64,000 nt of DNA from Apostichopus japonicus (GCF_037975245.1 NC_092567.1:21054876-21118875), one strand, 5' to 3'. Shown: positions 21,679-34,905, counted from the first letter of the stretch. The notes: generated from the sequence alone by a model not told the origin. Numbers and translations: made by a program.

Positions 21679-23288
21679 CACCATGCATTGCCAACACAAT
21701 AAAAATAAACTAAACAAAGGGCAAGGGGATTAACGGTCTCCCACAGTAAACAAACAATTACTAAGCAATTAAAATAAGTATGAAAATATGCGATAATATA
21801 CAACAAAGATAATCAGTAAGGGTGACACAACAATAATGAAATAGTATAAGCAAATGTCAACCTGATCACCTAATAAAGAGTGAAATATATGATGCACTCA
21901 TCATGCCTGGTCGGCATGACAACAAGTAAACTGTAAAGTATTAAAATAAAGTGAACCTTCCGAGACCTAGACACTAATACACAACTGGTTGCTAAGCATA
22001 CAACTACTTGCCTATGTTACTCATACAGCAATAACACAGTGCTCCATAAATAAGTGAAACTGTCTATCCCTATATGGCATAGCAGTAAAAACTAGGAATG
22101 TCGTAGGTTAACAAATATATATAACTAGAAGCTGGTTGCTCTAATTCCACTACGAACAATATCCAAGTAGAGGCGAGTGATTAACTCTAAAATCATTACA
22201 ACCTCTATGACTTACGTGAAGTCTGCAAGTATAAATAATGTACTACTGGGGAAATCCCTCAGCTAGTAATAATAGCAACAACAGTAGCATACTAACTATG
22301 TACTTCAACCCATGCACCTCTTACTAACTTAGACCACAGGTTGCCATGGCAACTGACACCTTTGTTAGGCTGCAGGTACCTAAGCGTCCCCTGGGACTAA
22401 GAGCAGGCTATAAAACGGAGACTATGTCACCTAGCTTATCTGCTGTAAATATCTGGTCAGATGGAGTCTGTACCAGTGAAGGGTGACTCACAGGGCTAAA
22501 TACATGCTAATACTCTAATATTCTAATAAACAACAACAAAACTACAATAGTGTCTCGGTTCACAAAATAGTCAATATGCCTACTAACATATTGATACAAC
22601 GATTGATTCAATATAACGGTTAACAGAAGTTCAACTATTCCTATCACCATGGCAACTAGTAAAAGTGTAACATTGCATCATGGGATCCAAACATAGCTCG
22701 AATAGCGGAAACTAAGTACAACTAGATACGAATATGAGTACATTACAGTAACGGGTAATGCTAGACGTATCGCAAGAGTACATAATAAACTAAATAAATA
22801 TCCAAATGTGGGTTCTCGCTAGACCAAATAACCTAAGTACTTTCAATACTCTTACATTAACTAAATGTAGGTTAGATCATAACAATACACAAGATGGCAA
22901 AGGTTGAGGGCATTATAAGTGCCATAAACAACCTTATAAACATACTATAAAGCAACGGATAACAATAATAATGATCTCACCTGTAGACTCTCTACAGCCA
23001 TTACAGGTACAAACGTTTAATTATTAACTTAAGTCTGTGTGCATGTAGCCATCACAGGAACAACATAATAAATACAGTCTGTGTGCATGTAGCCATCACA
23101 GGATAAATGTAGTAAATAGTAAATACAACACAATTACACTTAATGAGGGCTGCTACTATATTCTGTGTGCACATTGCCAGCACAGAACTAACATGAATAC
23201 ATTTGCAAGTAAAATACACTATGTATGCACAATGAAAATGAACAAGCTACTGAGGGGTCTGGGGCAAAGTCAAAAGATGAACTCTTAC
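21679..23288. mobile_element. Interior of degenerate LTR-like element, no genes
   Basis: The 1.6 kb between the direct repeats has no gag or pol frame. It contains short imperfect repeats with CTGTGTGCATGTAGCCATCA near 23,033-23,100 and a related unit at 23,160-23,195. If the bounding repeats are LTRs, this is a non-autonomous, heavily reduced element. An alternative is a simple duplication with an unrelated spacer. Confidence 0.4.
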
Positions 23289-23291
23289 CTG

Positions 23292-23836
23292 TGTAGAAAT
23301 TAATGAAATTAATTTCTAATGAAACTGGAACAGTTTGGTACAGCCAGGTGCATAGCAGCTTGGAGTGTCTTGGTGAATGGTAGAGTTGCTTGCAAACTTA
23401 GCTGTTTTAAGCCATTTTTTGAACAAAGGGAAGGTTGTTATCCCACCCTACCAGACAAGATTTTACTTAGACTGGCTACCAATACTCCAGGAAGTAGACA
23501 AACTGTCTTCCCACATCTTTAACTTACTCCACCAGAGATTCCAGAGAGTGTGAACATACTTACTACACTTAAGGGAGAAATAAGGCAAGGCCTGGTCTTT
23601 TAATGTAGGGAATGACAGATAAGTGGTCACTAGCCTTAGCGTAACCTCGGAGTAACCTTAATGTGGAACCAGACCACACAGAGACTTAATGGTCCTTCTG
23701 GCAGGAATGAGTGTTACCAGAAAATACCACAAATAGATAAAAGGAAATTGGAAAAATAAAAGTGAAGGGGAAGGGTATATTATACAGGGGGACAAAACTA
23801 TAGACACTACTATTGGGAAATATTAGGGGTGCTACA
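23292..23836 (-). mobile_element. Putative LTR (TGTAG...CTACA)
   Basis: This 545-bp block starts TGTAG and ends CTACA, the inverted TG..CA ends expected of an LTR. On the minus strand it would start TGTAGCACCCCTAATATTTC. Its minus-strand end is directly followed by a donor-like CAG|GTAAGAG. The first 90 bp (plus-strand sense) are repeated at 21,586. No matching 4-6 bp duplications were found at the outer edges, so the pair is not a clean insertion. Confidence 0.45.
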
Positions 23837-24687
23837 GCAGAAACAGGGGCGATGACTTTTTCCGAACTCGTATATTGAAATCACTAATAATCTGCCCGCA
23901 TTTAAAGGTTCTTTTTGTGCAAAAAAAAAAATGAAAATTCTCTTAATGTTTACAAGTTTATAGTTTTATTTTTATAAAATGGACTTATTAATTGATAAAA
24001 AAAATCGTTAGTTAAATTTGCGTAACAATTGTAAAGCGTCTTGCTTGGAAAATTGTTGAACTCTATAGTGATAAAAAACAAAAAAAATTGCATTTCTCTC
24101 AAACGTCAATCATTTTAGTTTAAAAATCGTCTTTTTTTTTTGTTTTAATATGTGGTCATTTATTGGTAATTTGTGGTCATACATTGCTTATTCAATACTA
24201 CTATGACCTCACTCTGCAAAAAAATTGAAAATTTATTTGAGCAACACGTGACGGTATTTATTCAAACTGTAAAGCACCGGGTGTTCTCGTATGAAGTGCA
24301 TTTAAACAAAACCACACACACACACAAGGCCAATAACATTAATTATAAGTGTACCCATATTATTTTTTTTTTAATTCCAAAAGTAAAAAATCTTGCGTAT
24401 CGCATTCGGAATTTTTGAATATTATATAAAATCTTCATTTTCTTTTATAAATCGAATCCCAATTGAACATTTTCGTGATGGAATGTCAGGGTTACTTAAA
24501 TAAAATTCTATGAAATGTATAATTAAACCGAACTTTGACGTTATTGACCAATTTTCGTTGCTAAGCATTTTTCCCGCTATATGTTTAGCAAAAATCAAAT
24601 TTGGTATGCTGCATACATGCAACAATCCTGTTTTAATTTTAGCAGTGTTGGTGTGTACTGTGGTAAATATTACAGATAATAGTAATA
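23837..24687. other. AT-rich stretch, no gene seen
   Basis: Poly-A and poly-T runs and short frames only. Confidence 0.5.
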
Positions 24688-25214
24688 GTAGGTGGAAGTA
24701 GTAGTAGCAGTAGAAGTAGTAGTAGTACTACTACTACTAGTAGTAGTAGTAGAAATAGTCGTAGTTCTAGTACTACTACTACTACTAGTAGTAGTAGTTG
24801 AAATAGTAGTAGTACTAGTAGTAGTAGCAGCAGTAGTAGTAGTAGTAGTAGTAGCAGTAGCAGTAGCAGTAGTAGTACTAGTAGTAGTAGTAGTAGTAGT
24901 AGTATAGTAATAGTAGTAGTAGTAGTAGTGGTAGTAGTGGTAGTAGTGGTAGTAGTGGTAGTAGTGGTAGTAGTGGTAGTAGTGGTAGTAGTAGTAGTAT
25001 TAGTAGTAGTAGTGGTAGTAGTGGTAGTAGTAGTAGTAGTATAGTAATAGTAGTAGTAGTAGTAGTGGTAGTAGTGGTAGTAGTGGTAGTAGTGGTAGTA
25101 GTGGTAGTAGTGGTAGTAGTGGTAGTAGTGGTAGTAGTAGTAGTGGTAGTAGTAGTAGTGGTAGTAGTGGTAGTAGTGGTAGTAGTGGTAGTAGTGGTAG
25201 TAGTGGTAGTAGTG

Positions 25215-25283
<69 letters not shown>

Positions 25284-25300
25284 AAGTAATAGTAGTAGTA
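24688..25300. repeat. TAG/TGG trinucleotide microsatellite, ~610 bp
   Basis: (TAG)n is interspersed with (TAGTGG)n and smaller variants over about 610 bp, broken by short TATAGTAA segments at 24,903 and 25,041. Frames of 70-250 codons reading poly-valine, poly-threonine or poly-tyrosine are artefacts of the repeat. Confidence 0.95.
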
Positions 25301-28300
25301 AGTTACTGTACAATCTTTCATTACATTGGCACAAAAAAAGCATCATTGCAAAAGATGTATTGTGATGCAATGTATTGTAACGCAATTATATACAATAGTC
25401 TGCAATACAATGGCAATGGATGTCAATATAATGGAGTACAATATAGTGTAATTCAATGTAATACGATGCAAACACAACGTAATGAGAAAGAAAGTTCATA
25501 TTACAAATTTCAATCAAAATATTCACCGGTATGGGCTTAAATCTGAACATTGTTTCAATCTACAAATGTTAAATAAATTTAAAAAAAGAGGTTGACAACA
25601 CACTATGAAAACTAAGCTGTCAATTGGACATATTTGTGTCAATTAAACATGAATTTATGGAGAAAAAAGAGACTGATTTGATTTACATGCCCCCAAAAAG
25701 TACAGCTTAACGATCCAAATGATTTGAGGTCAAATGTCACATAAGAAAGTACTTAGCCATATTGAAAGTCGAAACACGAGATTTCCTTTCGAAAGGTAAA
25801 CGCTTAGATCTGTGCAATCTATAAAAGAATTTAATATGAACAGGTGCAAAACGGGAAAAAAATGATGTTTCCTTCCTAGCTGAGATTTTTTTTTTCTTCT
25901 CTATTTGCCAATTTCCTTTTTGGACGAAATATCAGCCTATCCTTTTAAATCTAACGATTGAAAGCTTACCTATAAGGAGAGAAACAGAGAAAGAGAAGGT
26001 TACAGAGGGCGCTCGAGTAGAATACTGAGGTTACAAAATAAGAAGAAATAACGTAAAATGGCAGAAGCAAATCCAGGAGTTTTGAAAGGATAGTCGGCTG
26101 TTACGTAACATCTACCCCCCCCCCCCCCACTCCGCCGAGGGCAAGGGAAATATTCGGAGGGATGTCCCTTCCTCTTGAAGGAACCATATTCAAGCACCTT
26201 ATAAAACTGGTGAGAAGCACGTTGATGTGTTAAATTCGTATTTGAAAATGTACCGTAATGCACCAGGAAAGCCCCCAAAAAAATAGTTTTGTTCTTATGC
26301 TTAGGGTGGAATATCACCTAGTTGGCCTTCACATACTTTTCATGACATATTAAATATGTTATTTCAAGGCCTTAATAGGCTTATGTTTTCCTATATGGAC
26401 TTTGTCCTTGCTTCTGAGGAACTAGTTTATCGGTTTGTGTGCTAGCTTAACTAGTCCAGCCGTTTTGCCTGCTGGACCACTAGATAGGTAAAAGGGATGG
26501 ATGGTATCTTGTCCGTACTGACGGAAATTTTCTTTTTTTTTAAACGAAATTTTGAAGAGTTTTTCAACAGCAACGTGAATGTGATCGAGGCTCACTTGTG
26601 TTGAAAATGTTTTTTTTTCTTTCGATTTCCTATGTAAAATTTAAATCATATATTCAAACAGAAAAAAACCCCTGCTCATATGAACAATTCTAAATACAGA
26701 GAACAAATTTGCGTGATATACCCCCCTCCCTCCCTCCTCTCCCCCTTCGACACATACGCACAGTCACCTCCTCGTTGCCCGCTCGTACTTTTTTCAACAC
26801 TCTGTCCAAACCAGTTCAAAAAAGGTGAGCAGCTATTTTTTTTTACCTTTATAGCCTACCTGTAACTTCCATAAGTAAAATTTAATAACTTCCAAAGACA
26901 TACAAACTGTTTTTTTTTTCTTTTTTCCTGTTACTATGATATTTCATTATGCAAATTTGATATCTTTTACAAATTTAATATCCATTTCTTTGCGACTGTT
27001 CATTCGGAGGTGTATTTAATTACTAGGAATTTAGGAAACATCTGTCTTCCTATGTGTTTAAACTTTACCCCGTACAACAAACAACTCGACATTTCCCCTC
27101 GAACGGTTAGAAACTTCCGCTTAATTCACGTGCTGAACACTTCCATATCACGTCATTTATACTGCTGGACGTGTTCAAAAACATAGCAAGGCGAGAAGAT
27201 TTGGTCTTCGAGATTTATAAATTTTCTTGGCTCTCAACTCTGGAAGAGGACAGAGAAAGAGGAGGGCGTGTGGGGGGGGGGGGGAGATTTTTAAAGGCCA
27301 TAGACGTATTCCCTAAATGTGATGGTAGAAGGTCAAATGAGGCATGGTATAACTCAAAGCACTTTTTTTAAATCATCGTGACACCTTTTCCTTGTCTAAT
27401 AACACACCCCACCCCACCACCGGGCCCCCCTCTCGCTTTAAACGTTTTGAATTATTCTCTAGAATGTTCTTTTAAATACGTTTCAGAAAGTTTTATCACG
27501 CTGAAATTCTGGGTCAATATTGTGTTTTGATATTACATACCGCTTAGTCGGTGGTTCGGAAGTCTTCTTTTGTTTTTATGAACTAATTTTAATTAATGTC
27601 AAATTTACTATTATACTCTGACAACTCTATATTTATGTTCGTACATACATGGACAGCAACATATAGCCAATTTAAAATCACAAGCATAATTATACTGAAA
27701 ATATAGAAAATAAAAATCGGATACCTTTATCGATAGTATTCACACATCAAACTTTTAAACTGTATCAGATAAAATAACAGATTTTTTTTTACAAACTCTC
27801 CATGAAAAGTATAGCAATAAAAAGAAAACTTAATTGAAGAAAGCAAAACATCATACTTTTATTGGAAAATATTAAAATTAGCATAGGTCAACATAGATCA
27901 ATGAAATATATTATAAGTATTGTAAATAACCTTATAGGTTTGGAAAAAGTCGATAAATATAATGTACTTGGCATGGGTATAAATAAAGCATGCAGGATAT
28001 ATGATCCAACGTCCTCAACAACTTTCCACTTTTTTCCTTTAAGAGGTTAAAATACGGGTTATTTTACTCTGGTTTGATGTTTGTTCTCTGTATGTTTACG
28101 TGAGTTAAGTCATGACAACAAAGCAGGTAAAAAAATATGGATTGCTAAAACGTCTGTCTAGTGAGAAGTAACAAACAGTTTTATTCATCGAATCATTTTG
28201 TTAAGTGGAATATCGCTCTGAAATACAATCATCAAAGTCGATTGAAACAATTGTGATTGAAAACACGAGAGAGAGAGCCGTTTTGAAGGGCAAAGTGTTT

Positions 28301-28353
28301 CAACTAAAAAGGACATTACTCTTCTCTCTTAATTTTGTTCTTAAAAAAAAAAT

Positions 28354-28360
<7 letters not shown>
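25301..28360. other. Intergenic, no gene seen
   Basis: Holds C-rich and G-rich runs (26,115; 27,275; 27,405) and poly-T runs. Frames are short. Near 25,345-25,470 the sequence is mildly repetitive (ATGTATTGTAA, TGCAATACAATGG). Confidence 0.5.

Positions 28361-28362
<2 letters not shown>

Positions 28363-28408
<46 letters not shown>
28363..28408. repeat. (TA)n microsatellite
   Basis: TA tract followed directly by GCGGACACCCTAACCACTAG, which reads on the minus strand like a tRNA-type A box (CTAGTGGTTAGGG). A possible SINE remnant sits at its edge, but no correctly placed B box is present. Confidence 0.9.
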
Positions 28409-28410
<2 letters not shown>

Positions 28411-29280
28411 CGGACACCCTAACCACTAGGCTATGGACGTTGATTGTATGTCCAGAGGTTCGAAACCGGTAAGTAAGGTCGTAATTCCACTGTAGGCGTT
28501 TGTCATCTGTATCGAAAAATACTAGTTCTGTTTTTATGTCGAATATCGCATATCACATATCGCAAAATAAGTCAGTACTATGCGTTTACAATTCTTTTAA
28601 TTTGCATAATAGTAGCTGGCATCTATATGAGTCGAAAACAAGTTTATCCTGAGTATCCAATGAAACATTTACACATGCCTTATCCTTTGATGAAGAGATT
28701 TGTATTCTTATTGATTGATGTACTAAAGAGAGATTATACGTTGATATACACATGATAAATCACAACCGTGTAAAGTAATAAATTGGAATTAAGGACACGT
28801 TGGCAAACGTAATAACTGGATATACGCTAATGTATATATTTAATTACATTCATATATTATGGTAGAAGATTTTGATTTTTCAAAAGTATCTCCGAAATCT
28901 CGCTTAATATATAGAAATGAATAAACTTTTACCGTCTTTACAAATTGCAGTGTTCATTCAAATTTATTTGATAGTACGATACCGCGGTGACTCAGACAAT
29001 TACATATATAGCCTCCGTATTTACCCTGTTTATCTCATTCGTTCAGTTTAATTAAAGTAGAAGATTTACAGTAATTTCGATGATCCGAAGATGTTTCTTC
29101 TATATACTTTTATATCACTTTCATAGATCAATTCACAAGGGAATGAAAACAAAAAACACTTTAGGTGGAAATAAACAGCCATGAAGATGTATATATGCTT
29201 ATTCATGAATGAAAAGATTCCATATGAATACGTTTCCTTAATACAATGTACAGGCAGGGATCTATATCGATCCATCCATC

Positions 29281-29282
<2 letters not shown>

Positions 29283-29335
<53 letters not shown>

Positions 29336-29337
29336 CA

Positions 29338-29357
<20 letters not shown>
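29283..29357. repeat. (TA)n followed by (TG)n
   Basis: About 48 bp of TA then about 20 bp of TG repeats. Confidence 0.95.
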
Positions 29358-29368
<11 letters not shown>

Positions 29369-29559
29369 CAGCTGTCAACCTCATCAGTATACGTAAAAAA
29401 CAACATCTTTGAACGTCAAACAGCTTGGAATGAAAGTATTAATGCATGTGGACAACAGTTCCTGCGATAACCCGAAAGGGAATTGTATCACAATTATTCT
29501 TAATATGTATTCACTGTTTAAAATGTACGGTATTTGCCAATACTGTGTCCATTCTGGTT

Positions 29560-29905
29560 ATTACATATAACATTATAATTATTACATATTACAATACATT
29601 ATTTTTATAACATATTATATTACAATATTCTTACGGTATTGATAGTATATTACATCATAATTTTTTTCATATCATATTACATTATCATTTTTTTCATATC
29701 ACATCACATTATTATTACATATTACATCATGATTACATGATTATATAATTATATATTATTATATAATGTTTACAAATTGTATTACATTATGATTACATAT
29801 TATATTAAATTATAATACATATAATATTGCATTGTGATTACATATTATATTACATTATAGTTACATATTATACTTACATTATCATAACATATTACAGTAC
29901 GTTGC
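29560..29905. repeat. Degenerate AT-rich minisatellite (ATTACATATTA-type)
   Basis: Many imperfect copies of a unit of about 25 bp resembling CATTATGATTACATATTATA. Each copy is different, so the array is old. Confidence 0.75.
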
Positions 29906-30829
29906 ATAGTAATCTGTAAAAGAGGGTTTAAACAAAATACATTCTGGATCCAAAATGTTTATGGTTTCTTTAACATTGTCAAAAATTTCTAAATAACTTC
30001 TACAATGTTATAAAGGCTATTGGTTGCCTAATATTATGATCCTTGTCCATTGCAACATTTCCAACACATTTGCAACATTGTGACGGTTAACTTAGGAAGA
30101 CGCGTCAGCTAGAAGAAAAAAACATTGCCATAATTTTATAAATCTATATCTGAGCCCCCAGAGGTTCATGTCAGGAAACAAAAAGTGTCAATAAGTGAGA
30201 TGAGACACCATAATTGACACTTCTTAATTGAAGTACATATGAAAGTGCGGAGCAACTTTATGTGAATCTGGGAGTTTAAATATCTTGGACTTTCATCTGT
30301 AGCTTATGGGCAATACACATATATAGGTTAGTCTTCGAGAAGAGGTCTATAGACGTGCGGAATCACTATGATAAACGTGTGCCTATTCTTATTCAAGCTA
30401 TAATCTGCCGTAGTAATGAGAAGATATTTAGCAGGGGAAGCGAGCAGGGGGGTCTATTTCGCGACCCAAATACACTAGATGCGTTTAAAATCCTTTCAAT
30501 TTGTATAATGTTCTATTACGTGTTTAGACATACAGTGGAAACTAAATAATGACTGTGTTCATGCATATTTCTATATGCACTAATAACGTTTTATTTTTCC
30601 CCTTTGAAATTATGTTGAATATATTAAAGTATGTTGAATATATATATAAATATTGAAGGCAAGAATTGCTTACTCGGTCAATTCAGACGCAAGTTTTAAT
30701 TTAAATTCAAGTAACCAAGGTTAGAATTCTGCCGTTCTACCGTTATTTAGTTTCTTAATGCTATATATATGGTAAACATGCATCTTTCAAGGTAAGTAAA
30801 AAGTGGTACATTTACTTAGTAGAATTTGT

Positions 30830-31087
30830 CAGTAGCGCCGTAAGACGTTTGAAATTGGGGAAGGGGAGGGGCACAAAAATATGAAATTTTATGTGCGTAG
30901 GGTGGGTGTCAAGTCATGTCGGAATGGGCCCCCCCCCCTGGTGGGGATCAAAAGGGCGATGCCCTGAAGCATTGAGGTTTCCATAGTTTCCAAACGTTAT
31001 ATCAGCATAAAACAGCAGAATTTTCAAGCAAAATTATGGCCAGTTCCTCCCTAACATCTCCCCGTGCCAACATTTGAGACGCCTCTG
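30830..31087. mobile_element. hAT-like MITE, ~258 bp
   Basis: The left end is CAGTAGCGCCGTAAGACG. The right end, reverse-complemented, is CAGAGGCGTCTCAAATG. Short similar CAG-starting termini and interior G or C runs are typical of hAT-derived MITEs. The 8-bp flanks do not match, so the copy is old or the ends are mis-set by a few bases. Confidence 0.45.
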
Positions 31088-31733
31088 ACTATTGGGCGAG
31101 GGTGAATATAGTCCATGCAGATTAATAGCTAAGTCCAAGATGATAAGGGGTAATTTTTCAAGAAGCTTAAGGTGGTGTTAATATCGCAACCACATTCTAT
31201 CGTGTATCAAACTCATACTTTTGCCGTAAGTCATCATTAATGCAACGTATATTTAATAGCATTTTTGCTAGAATTTATTTTTTTAATTCATTGTCTGTTC
31301 AATCATGATATACATTCGACATAGCCAATCAACGAGTCAGAGAGAACAATAGCCCTTTGTGGGACTGAGGAGGACAATAGCTTGATACCATATGATTCCA
31401 AGGATCAGTAACTCCCTATGATCATCCACATGAGTTTTATTTTTGACCTTCTTTTTTTTGGCAAAACTCAATAATTCAAAGTTCCGGTTATTGACATTTT
31501 CTCGTTTCCTTTTACTTTTTTTAATATTTCAAACGTAAAAACGGAAAACAATAGAGTTAACAGCACCCACGTAAAAAGTTTTTATTAAGTATCACTAAAG
31601 CATAGAAATAGTCAATGTATAAATGTTGATGCATCATCAGTCATTCCTTATGTATATATACTTCCATATATACCTATCCTTTAAACACGGGATGGTATAT
31701 CAAAGGGACACGTGATAATCCCTTTGCATAATA

Positions 31734-31900
31734 AGGGGTAAATCAACGGTCTGGCGTGCGTTACTCACAGGATTAATGCACGATCGGGGGATAATGCAAG
31801 CGATGCACGAGGGCGGAGCCCGAGTGCATCCAGCGATAGCATTAACACCCGGAGTGCATTAATCATGTGAGTAACGCACGCTAGACCGTTCATTAACCCC
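31734..31900. repeat. Near-perfect 167-bp palindrome (hairpin element)
   Basis: The left arm (GGGGTAAATCAACGGTCTGG, then CGTGCGTTACTCACAGGATT) is mirrored on the right, with few mismatches, down to a small loop around GGGCGGAGCCC. A related partial sequence (CGTGCGTTTCTCACAGGATT) stands alone at about 32,009. Probably a palindromic MITE. Transcribed, it would form a long hairpin RNA. Confidence 0.8.
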
Positions 31901-32102
31901 GTTCATTCATACACTACCATTTGTGTGGGGGAAAAATCATAAAACAAAACATTTTTGGTTACATATAACCAAAGATTTATTAAAGTGATGCCCCGTAATT
32001 TTACCCGTGCGTTTCTCACAGGATTAACCACGGTCAGCTGACCTGAATGGACCAATAGGATTTAGGAATCTTTACTAAGTATGAATGAACATCGTTATAA
32101 TG

Positions 32103-32214
32103 ATGATACGGTTACATACGGGTCTCCATGTAAGGGGATTGGAGTTGGCGCTGGATCAAGCTGTTCGCTTATCGTCCCAAGGATTTGTTTTCGTGGGTTA
32201 CTATTCTTAAAACA
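32103..32214 (+). mobile_element. Diverged tail copy of the U2-headed SINE family (5' truncated)
   Basis: Aligns with the tail of the SINE at 12,135-12,321: GATGAT, then CCATGTAAGGGGATTGGAGT against CGATGCAAGGGGACTGGGGT, then GGATCAAGCTGTTCG, then TTTTCGTGGG and TTCTTAAAA. The U2-like head is absent. This shows that the tail is a dispersed family and was not created by the single insertion in the Polinton. Confidence 0.6.
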
Positions 32215-34680
32215 GTACCAATGTTATGTTTGAAATGTAGAGTCGACTCAGAAAGCTTCAAATGAAAATATATAAGGATCATGACCCATTTTTATCGGTT
32301 GTTTTATTTTGGACTATACCATTCGTTGGGTGTCGAGTATATCATAGGGTAAACGGTTGGCATAGGTTAGGGATTTCAGTCGTTTTCTCAAACGTGTTTT
32401 AAATCCCCGTTGGTACTGTATTATATATATAAATATATATATTGCCTCGATGTGTATTAGTAAACAAATTAGTATTACCATTACTCTTAAAAGTAGAGTA
32501 AATACTCCATTTCAAAATACCCGTATCCCTCCGATCACTCCGATGGTTTTAAGTTCTTCTAAGTACAACGACTTTAGCTTCTACACAAATACAAAACACC
32601 CCTATTTAATAGTGGAATATACCGACCGGCTACGAATGGAAAATGATCCAAAAATGTAAATTAGAACTTTTCAAATCGATGACAATCGAAGCAAGTGTGT
32701 AAAGATACCACATCTCACGTGGGGCAACCTATACTTTATAATAAAATTCCGTACCAGTGTAGGGCAAGGTTTGTTAATGCCTTCTCCCTCCACCCCCCCT
32801 CCTTCATCCCACCCCCACCCCCACCGCAACCCGCTGCATGTGTGTGTGTTAACTGTATGTTGTTCATGAATTACACTAAAACTAATTTTAAAGTCAACGA
32901 AAGCATTATGTTACCCCCCCCCCCTGTCTGTAGTCAAAATAGTGTTATCTTGTATTTCTATTATTTTAAAGTTTCATCATAAACTATAACATTTGTAATT
33001 GTATATATTTGATGTTACTTTTTTTTTTATCAAAGACAACTTTTTTTTAAATGATATTTTAGTAAAAAAAAATTATAAAAGCATTTTTTAGTAGAACGTT
33101 TTGTGCTGATCTATACGTGATCAAAAAGTTAATAATAAAAAAAACTCAACCTTTTTGAAGAGGATATTGCCTTTCCAAGCTAGGTTCATTTCCGATAACG
33201 ATTACCAAATTTCGGAAGTTATTATCCCACCTGGGCTAAAAACCCATCTGTGATGAGGAAGTTTTGTTTCCGAAATAGCAGTTAATAGTTTACTACTGAT
33301 CTAGTTTAAAAATGTCTCATTTTACCAGATAATAAACTCATTAATTTTTAAATCATTAAATATTTAGCAGCGACCAAAGTTGGCAAAGCTTCAATTTAAT
33401 GAACCAAAATATATTGGAGGGGGGGGGGGGGGAGGGGATGGAAGAAGGAAAAGTCAACATATTTATAACTTCAACATGAATAAAATCATTTAGAGAAAGA
33501 TCATGGAATACTTTATTGTTATTTGAATGTTGTAAAGTGTATAGTTGGTTGTGTTAGAGACATTAGAGTCATAAAGACTTCTAGAAAGTACGTTGCTTCT
33601 CAGAAAAGAAATGACCGTAACATTTCTAGTTATGAATATGTAAATATATTCTACTTGGCATATACCGTTCCGGTCTGACTTGCTGCACGTGTCATTATAA
33701 CTGGTATAAGGCTCTTTTAATGTCTATAGTTATGCCCATTTGTTTGCTTCCCTCCTCCCACGCCTCTCCCACCCCCCCTCCCATCCCCGCCAGACTACAG
33801 GAAATAATGCATGAAACTTCATACGAACATTTCAGTAGCTTCTATAGCGACAAAGTAACGCTATTACAGTGGTGTTGTCTCATACAGGCCGGCGTTACAG
33901 TATAGAATATACCTTCGCTATCTCACCGGCTATTCTATGTATATATTATTGGAATATCCCCTACGTTGGTTCTACACTGGTGTAGAAAACGAAATGCATG
34001 CTACGATTGCTTTTATTTATTATTATTATTATTTTTTAATTACAACTTCTTCCAGTAAACGAAACCCATTGCTTCATGATTGATTCAGTATGCGGCAACA
34101 GTCAGATATTTAGGCACTTTGTAGTGATATATGTAGCAACGTCTAAAGGCTGACTTAAGTTTGATAATTAAGTTTGATATATTGTAGACCGTCATAAACC
34201 ACTGCTGCCAGTCCAGATTGCATTTCTTAACCATTTTTTATTTCTTGAAAATTTGTACTTTTCAACAGCTGAGGTTCATAAATTTAAAGTGACCGGACTA
34301 TATATCCACAATCAATAAGGGTCGGTTTTTCAGACGCGACGCAAAGCTCGATGGGGAGAAATAAAACTTCCGTGTGACCACAAATTGCACGTTTTACGGT
34401 ATGCATTACCAAATTGTCAATGACAAATAGTGTTGACTGTCATACAAGGTTGCTCTGTTTGGTATACATGGAAGTTAAAAGTACATATTTTGGTGGAGTT
34501 AATAGAATTGATAAAATTGATAAATATCTTGAAAACGGGAAAAATTGTAGCAACAAAACCAGCACTCAATTTTTTAATTTTTTATTCTTGAACTATATCA
34601 ATACTAATATTCAAGTTTTAATTTGTAAGAATTTTGAGGAAAGACTACTGACTACTTATACATGAGTGAGTTCCTCGCTT
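32215..34680. other. Intergenic, no gene seen
   Basis: AT-rich sequence with C-runs (32,795; 32,914) and a 13-G run at 33,420. The 95-codon plus-strand frame at 32,695 is proline-rich low-complexity sequence and is not credible. Confidence 0.5.
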
Positions 34681-34686
34681 TGATTT

Positions 34687-34790
34687 ATGCAAATAGTGAC
34701 GTCATGCATGTCAACTCATCTTCGATGCTATATATATATATATCAGTTTCTCTCTATATAAAAATCTGCCTCTTGCAGGCATTCACTCTG
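34687..34790 (+). promoter_or_regulatory. Candidate RNA polymerase II promoter: octamer, CRE, TATA, Inr
   Basis: ATGCAAAT (34,687-34,694) is a perfect POU octamer and TGACGTCA (34,697-34,704) a perfect CRE. TATATAAAA (34,755-34,763) is a TATA box. TCACTCT (34,783-34,789) fits the initiator YYANWYY with its A at 34,785, 28 bp after the T of TATAAA. Element order and spacing match a textbook core promoter. A second CRE lies at 34,929-34,936, inside the predicted intron. Confidence 0.55.
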
Positions 34791-34905
34791 CGGCTATGCG
34801 TGGAAGAAGACTGAATTCATGCCACACAATAAATGATCGTTGAAGACATATCTCAAACGATGGATTTTTTCCATGCTTTCGAATTACTTGATTAACTTTG
34901 TACAG
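34785..34905 (+). CDS. Predicted exon 1 (5'UTR and first 11 codons) of an orphan gene
   Basis: Runs from the initiator A (34,785) to a strong donor, ACAG|GTACGT at 34,905/34,906. An ATG at 34,873 gives MLSNYLINFVQ and ends in phase 0 at the donor. Several upstream ATGs (the first at 34,796) open short frames that close within the exon, so translation of the main frame would have to cope with upstream frames. Function unknown. See the second exon at 35,106-35,489. Confidence 0.4.

Noticed and set aside
24639-25385. 248-codon and other long frames of poly-Tyr, poly-Thr and poly-Val
   Set aside because: Pure consequence of the TAG/TGG trinucleotide microsatellite.
28408-28475. tRNA-derived SINE next to the TA tract
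   Set aside because: A minus-strand A-box-like sequence is present, but the only B-box-like sequence (GGTTCGAAACC) lies on the wrong side of it.
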